Shown here: positions 61,140-64,000 of the stretch, in pieces | Position numbering within the stretch: position 1 is the stretch's first letter | Layout: each line of letters opens with the position of its first letter | Notes under the pieces: model-generated | Database searches by the model: none | What the model was told of the DNA's origin: nothing | What the model saw: only the letters and a program-made list of their open reading frames with translations | Program-made: the position numbers and the translations under genes | Source: Amycolatopsis endophytica | GTDB lineage: Bacteria; Actinomycetota; Actinomycetes; Mycobacteriales; Pseudonocardiaceae | Assembly (NCBI RefSeq): GCF_013410405.1 | Contig: NZ_JACCFK010000002.1 | Location: 1,302,001-1,366,000, forward strand | DNA: 64,000 nt | Direction: 5' to 3'

Positions 61140-62689
61140 TGATCATCCGCAGCCCCTTCCCCGACCTCGACATCCCCGGCACCACCCTCACCGGGCTGCT
61201 GTTCGGCGACGAGCCGTCCGACGCACCCGCCCTGATCGACCCCGCGGGCCGCGTGACGACCCGGCGCCAGCTGGACGAGCGGGTCCGGCGGATCGCCGCC
61301 GGACTGCACGCCCGCGGCACCGGCCGCGGCTCGGTCGTCGGACTGTTCGCGCCCAACTCGCCCGAGTGGATCGCGGCCTTCCACGGCATCCTGCGCGCGA
61401 ACGCCGTCGTGACCAGCGCCAACGTGCTCTACACCGCCACCGAACTGGCCCACCAGCTCGTCGACTCCGGTGCGAGCCTGCTGGTCACCACGGCGGGCCT
61501 GCTCGACGTCGCCACCGCGGCCGCCGAGAAGGCCGGTATCGCCGAAGTCCTGACCCTGGACGACGCGCCGGGCCACCGCCGGATCGACACGCTGCCCGGC
61601 GCGGCACCGCCGCTGCTGACCGGACCCGGCGACACCGCGGTCCTGCCGTACTCCTCCGGCACGACCGGACCGGCCAAGGGCGTCGTCCTGACCCACCGGA
61701 ACCTGGTGGCCAACGTCCTGCAGTTCTCCCGCATGGGCCGCACCACCGAATCCACGGTGTTGCTCGCCGTCCTGCCGCTGTTCCACATCTACGGCATGAC
61801 CGTGCTGATGAACCACGCGCTGCACCGGCGCGTCCCGCTGGTCACGATGCCGCGCTTCGACCTCACCGGGATGCTGCGGCTGATCGAGAAGCACCGGATC
61901 ACCAAGCTCTACATCGCGCCCCCGACCGCGGTCCTGCTGGCGAAGAGCCCACTCGTCGACGACGCTGATCTCTCCAGCGTCGAGCTGGTGTTCAGCGGCG
62001 CGGCGCCACTCGACGGCGAACTGGCGCGGTCGGTCGCGCGCAGGCTGGACTGCGAGGTGGTGCAGGGCTACGGCATGACCGAGATGTCCCCGGTCTCGCA
62101 CGCGGTTCCCGAGGGCACCACCATGGATCCGGCGAGCGTCGGCGTCGCGCTGCCGAACGTCGAATGCCGCCTGGTGGATCCCGCTTCCGGTGCCGACGCC
62201 GAACGCGGCGAACTGTGGGTGCGCGGGCCCAACGTGATGAGCGGCTACCTCGACAACCCCGAGGCCACGGCGGCGACCCTCGACGCGGAGGGCTGGCTGC
62301 ACACCGGCGATGTCGCGACCGTCACCGCGGACGGGGTGTTCTCGATCGTCGACCGGGTCAAGGAACTGATCAAGTACAAGGGCTACCAGGTGCCGCCCGC
62401 CGAGCTGGAGGCGCTGCTGCTCACCCATCCCGGCATCGACGACGCCGCCGTGGTCGGTGTCCTCGACGACGACGGGGAGGAGATCCCGAAGGCGTTCGTG
62501 GTCCGGCGGCCCGGTGCCGCGCTCGACGCGGCCGAGGTCATGGACTACGTGGCGGCGCGGATCGCCCCGCACAAGAAGGTCCGCCGTGTCGAATTCCTCG
62601 ACGCGATCCCGAAATCGGCGTCCGGGAAGATCCTGCGCACCGTGCTGCGCGCCGCGGAAGGACCGGGGCCGGGTATCGTCGGGTCCTGA
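61139..62689 (+). CDS. AMP-forming acyl-CoA ligase (4CL-like)
   Basis: 516 residues of the ANL superfamily. The AMP-binding P-loop is YSSGTTGPAKGV, followed by GYGMTEMSPVSHA, GWLHTGDVA and the catalytic Lys in PKSASGKILR. The ATG shares one base with the MFS stop (TGATG). It is likely to activate an organic acid released by the lyase (for example propionate or a longer acid) or the imported acid itself. It resembles 4-coumarate-type ligases more than acetyl/propionyl-CoA synthetases. Substrate is unresolved. Confidence 0.87.
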   Translation: MIIRSPFPDLDIPGTTLTGLLFGDEPSDAPALIDPAGRVTTRRQLDERVRRIAAGLHARGTGRGSVVGLFAPNSPEWIAAFHGILRANAVVTSANVLYTATELAHQLVDSGASLLVTTAGLLDVATAAAEKAGIAEVLTLDDAPGHRRIDTLPGAAPPLLTGPGDTAVLPYSSGTTGPAKGVVLTHRNLVANVLQFSRMGRTTESTVLLAVLPLFHIYGMTVLMNHALHRRVPLVTMPRFDLTGMLRLIEKHRITKLYIAPPTAVLLAKSPLVDDADLSSVELVFSGAAPLDGELARSVARRLDCEVVQGYGMTEMSPVSHAVPEGTTMDPASVGVALPNVECRLVDPASGADAERGELWVRGPNVMSGYLDNPEATAATLDAEGWLHTGDVATVTADGVFSIVDRVKELIKYKGYQVPPAELEALLLTHPGIDDAAVVGVLDDDGEEIPKAFVVRRPGAALDAAEVMDYVAARIAPHKKVRRVEFLDAIPKSASGKILRTVLRAAEGPGPGIVGS

Positions 62690-64000
62690 TGAGCGCCACT
62701 CTCGCGGTGAAGGCACTGGCCGCCGGTCACGGTGACCGCACCCTGTTCTCCGGGCTCGATCTGGTGGTCGCGCCGGGCGAGGTGACCGGGCTCGTCGGGG
62801 TCAACGGCGCGGGCAAGTCGACCCTGCTGCGGTTGCTCGCCGGCCTGGAGAAGCCGGAGGAGGGGCAGATCCGGCTCGATCCGCCCGCCGCGACGGTCGG
62901 GCACCTGCCGCAGGAGCCGGAGCGGCGTCCCGGCGAGACGGTGTACGCGTTCCTGGCTCGCCGCACGGGTGTCGCCGCCGCGCAGGCCGAACTCGACGTG
63001 GCCACCGAAGCGCTCACCGAAGGCGCGCCGGGCGCCGACGACACCTACGCGGCGGGGCTGGAGCGCTGGCTTTCCCTCGGCGGTGCCGACCTGGACGACC
63101 GGGCGGGTGAGGTGGCCGCCGAGGTCGGGTTGACGGTGGACCTGGACCAGCCGATGACCGCGTTGTCCGGCGGGCAGGCCGCGCGTGCCGGGCTGGCGTC
63201 GCTGTTGCTGAGCCGCTACGACGTGTTCCTGCTCGACGAGCCGACCAACGACCTGGACCTGGACGGCCTGGCCCGGCTGGAGAAGTTCGTCACCGGGCTG
63301 CGTGCCGGGACGGTGCTGGTCAGCCACGACCGGGAGTTCCTGGCCCGCACGGTCGACCGGGTCCTCGAACTCGACCTGCCGCAGCGGCAGGTCCGCCTCT
63401 TCGGCGGTGGTTACGAGTCCTATCTGGAGGAACGGGCGGTCGCGCGGCGGCACGAACGCGAGGAGTACGAGCAGTACGCCTCGACGCGGGCGGCACTGGA
63501 GGAGCGAGCCCGCACGCAGCGGGCGTGGATGGAGAAGGGCGTCAAGAACGCCCGCCGGAAGGCGAGCGACAACGACAAGGCGGGCCGCAAGTTCCGCGCC
63601 GAGGCCACCGAGAAGCAGGCGGCGAAGGCCCGCCAGACCGACCGGATGATCGAGCGGATGGAGGTCGTCGAGGAGCCGCGCAAGGAGTGGGAGCTGCGGA
63701 TGGAGATCGCCGCCGCTCCCCGGGCGGGTGCGGTGGTGGCGACGTTGTCCGGCGCGGTCGTGCGGCGCGGCGGGTTCACCCTCGGGCCGGTGACACTGCA
63801 GGTCGACTGGGCGGACCGGATCGCGATCACCGGCGCCAACGGTGCCGGTAAGTCGACACTGCTGGCCGCCCTGCTGGGACGACTGCCGCTGGACGAGGGC
63901 ACCGCGTCGCTGGGGCCGGGCGTGGTCGTCGGCGAGGTGGACCAGGCGCGGCGGCTGTTCCTCGGGGACGATCCGCTCGCGTCGGCGTTCGGGCAGGAGG
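62689..64000 (+). CDS. ABC-F family ATPase, 3' end cut by window
   Basis: 437 codons are present with the last part missing. First ATPase: Walker A VGVNGAGKST, signature LSGGQAARAGLASLL, Walker B VFLLDEPTNDLDLDG, VLVSHDREFL. It is followed by a charged, lysine-rich interdomain linker (about residues 260-330) and the second Walker A GANGAGKST. There are no membrane segments. ABC-F proteins bind the ribosome; some protect it from antibiotics, others act as translation factors. The group with SGGQAARAGLA is common in actinomycetes and untested. ATG 62689 overlaps the ligase stop by one base, but it is probably functionally unrelated to the operon. Confidence 0.9.
   Translation, partial: MSATLAVKALAAGHGDRTLFSGLDLVVAPGEVTGLVGVNGAGKSTLLRLLAGLEKPEEGQIRLDPPAATVGHLPQEPERRPGETVYAFLARRTGVAAAQAELDVATEALTEGAPGADDTYAAGLERWLSLGGADLDDRAGEVAAEVGLTVDLDQPMTALSGGQAARAGLASLLLSRYDVFLLDEPTNDLDLDGLARLEKFVTGLRAGTVLVSHDREFLARTVDRVLELDLPQRQVRLFGGGYESYLEERAVARRHEREEYEQYASTRAALEERARTQRAWMEKGVKNARRKASDNDKAGRKFRAEATEKQAAKARQTDRMIERMEVVEEPRKEWELRMEIAAAPRAGAVVATLSGAVVRRGGFTLGPVTLQVDWADRIAITGANGAGKSTLLAALLGRLPLDEGTASLGPGVVVGEVDQARRLFLGDDPLASAFGQE

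Overview
The window is very GC-rich and tightly packed. It uses GTG and TTG starts freely, has many 4-base ATGA/GTGA stop-start overlaps, and shows long antisense shadow frames. Two NarL-type two-component pairs, TetR/IclR/MerR/PucR regulators, an actinobacterial-type ABC-F protein and a GOLPH3-like (GPP34) protein point to a soil actinomycete, most likely in the Pseudonocardiaceae (Amycolatopsis-like). That placement is inferred from gene content and style; no rRNA gene is present. I saw no tRNA, rRNA, CRISPR array or transposase.

Layout. 0-8.6 kb: hydantoinase/oxoprolinase genes hyuA and hyuB (edge-cut), a lone class II HMG-CoA reductase with its own terminator, a sensor kinase/regulator pair, a terpene-cyclase-like alpha-toroid protein, and a zinc alcohol dehydrogenase divergent from a TetR gene across two matching operators. 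8.6-12 kb: a promoter with a 12-bp palindrome drives ligJ-ligI (lower protocatechuate 4,5-cleavage enzymes) and an MFS importer. 12-15.6 kb: a second two-component pair, a CPBP protease and a flavin-type oxidase. 15.7-38.6 kb: a stretch with eight broken genes (frameshifts, internal deletions, two in-frame TGA codons) among intact ones. It includes a glycoside-use operon (MFS, GH1, esterase, serine hydrolase, GH130) facing a TetR gene across a 31-bp palindrome, a TPP enzyme / enolase-superfamily / FAD-FeS oxidase set, and an arsenic island (arsM, arsR, acr3, arsC).

41.0-55.5 kb holds the most interesting system: ten minus-strand genes nearly head-to-tail. In transcription order they are a cytosolic S12 serine hydrolase, an oligopeptide binding lipoprotein, a DppB permease, a fused DppC permease-DppD ATPase, a DppF ATPase, a giant fused S9 peptidase-S12 hydrolase, an M20 deacylase, a GNAT acyltransferase, an enolase-superfamily N-acylamino acid racemase and a PucR regulator. 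Read together this is a route that imports peptides, cuts them (probably including D-residues) and converts D- to L-amino acids by N-acylation, racemisation and deacylation. It is followed on the map by a 736-bp gene-free block built of inverted repeats, part of which is also found at 8.45 kb.

56.2-64 kb: an IclR gene divergent from a five-gene operon (PEP-mutase/isocitrate-lyase-family lyase, aconitase-family large and small subunits, MHS-type MFS carrier, acyl-CoA ligase). It resembles the dimethylmaleate hydratase / dimethylmalate lyase branch, or an unknown substituted dicarboxylate route. It ends in an ABC-F gene cut by the window edge.
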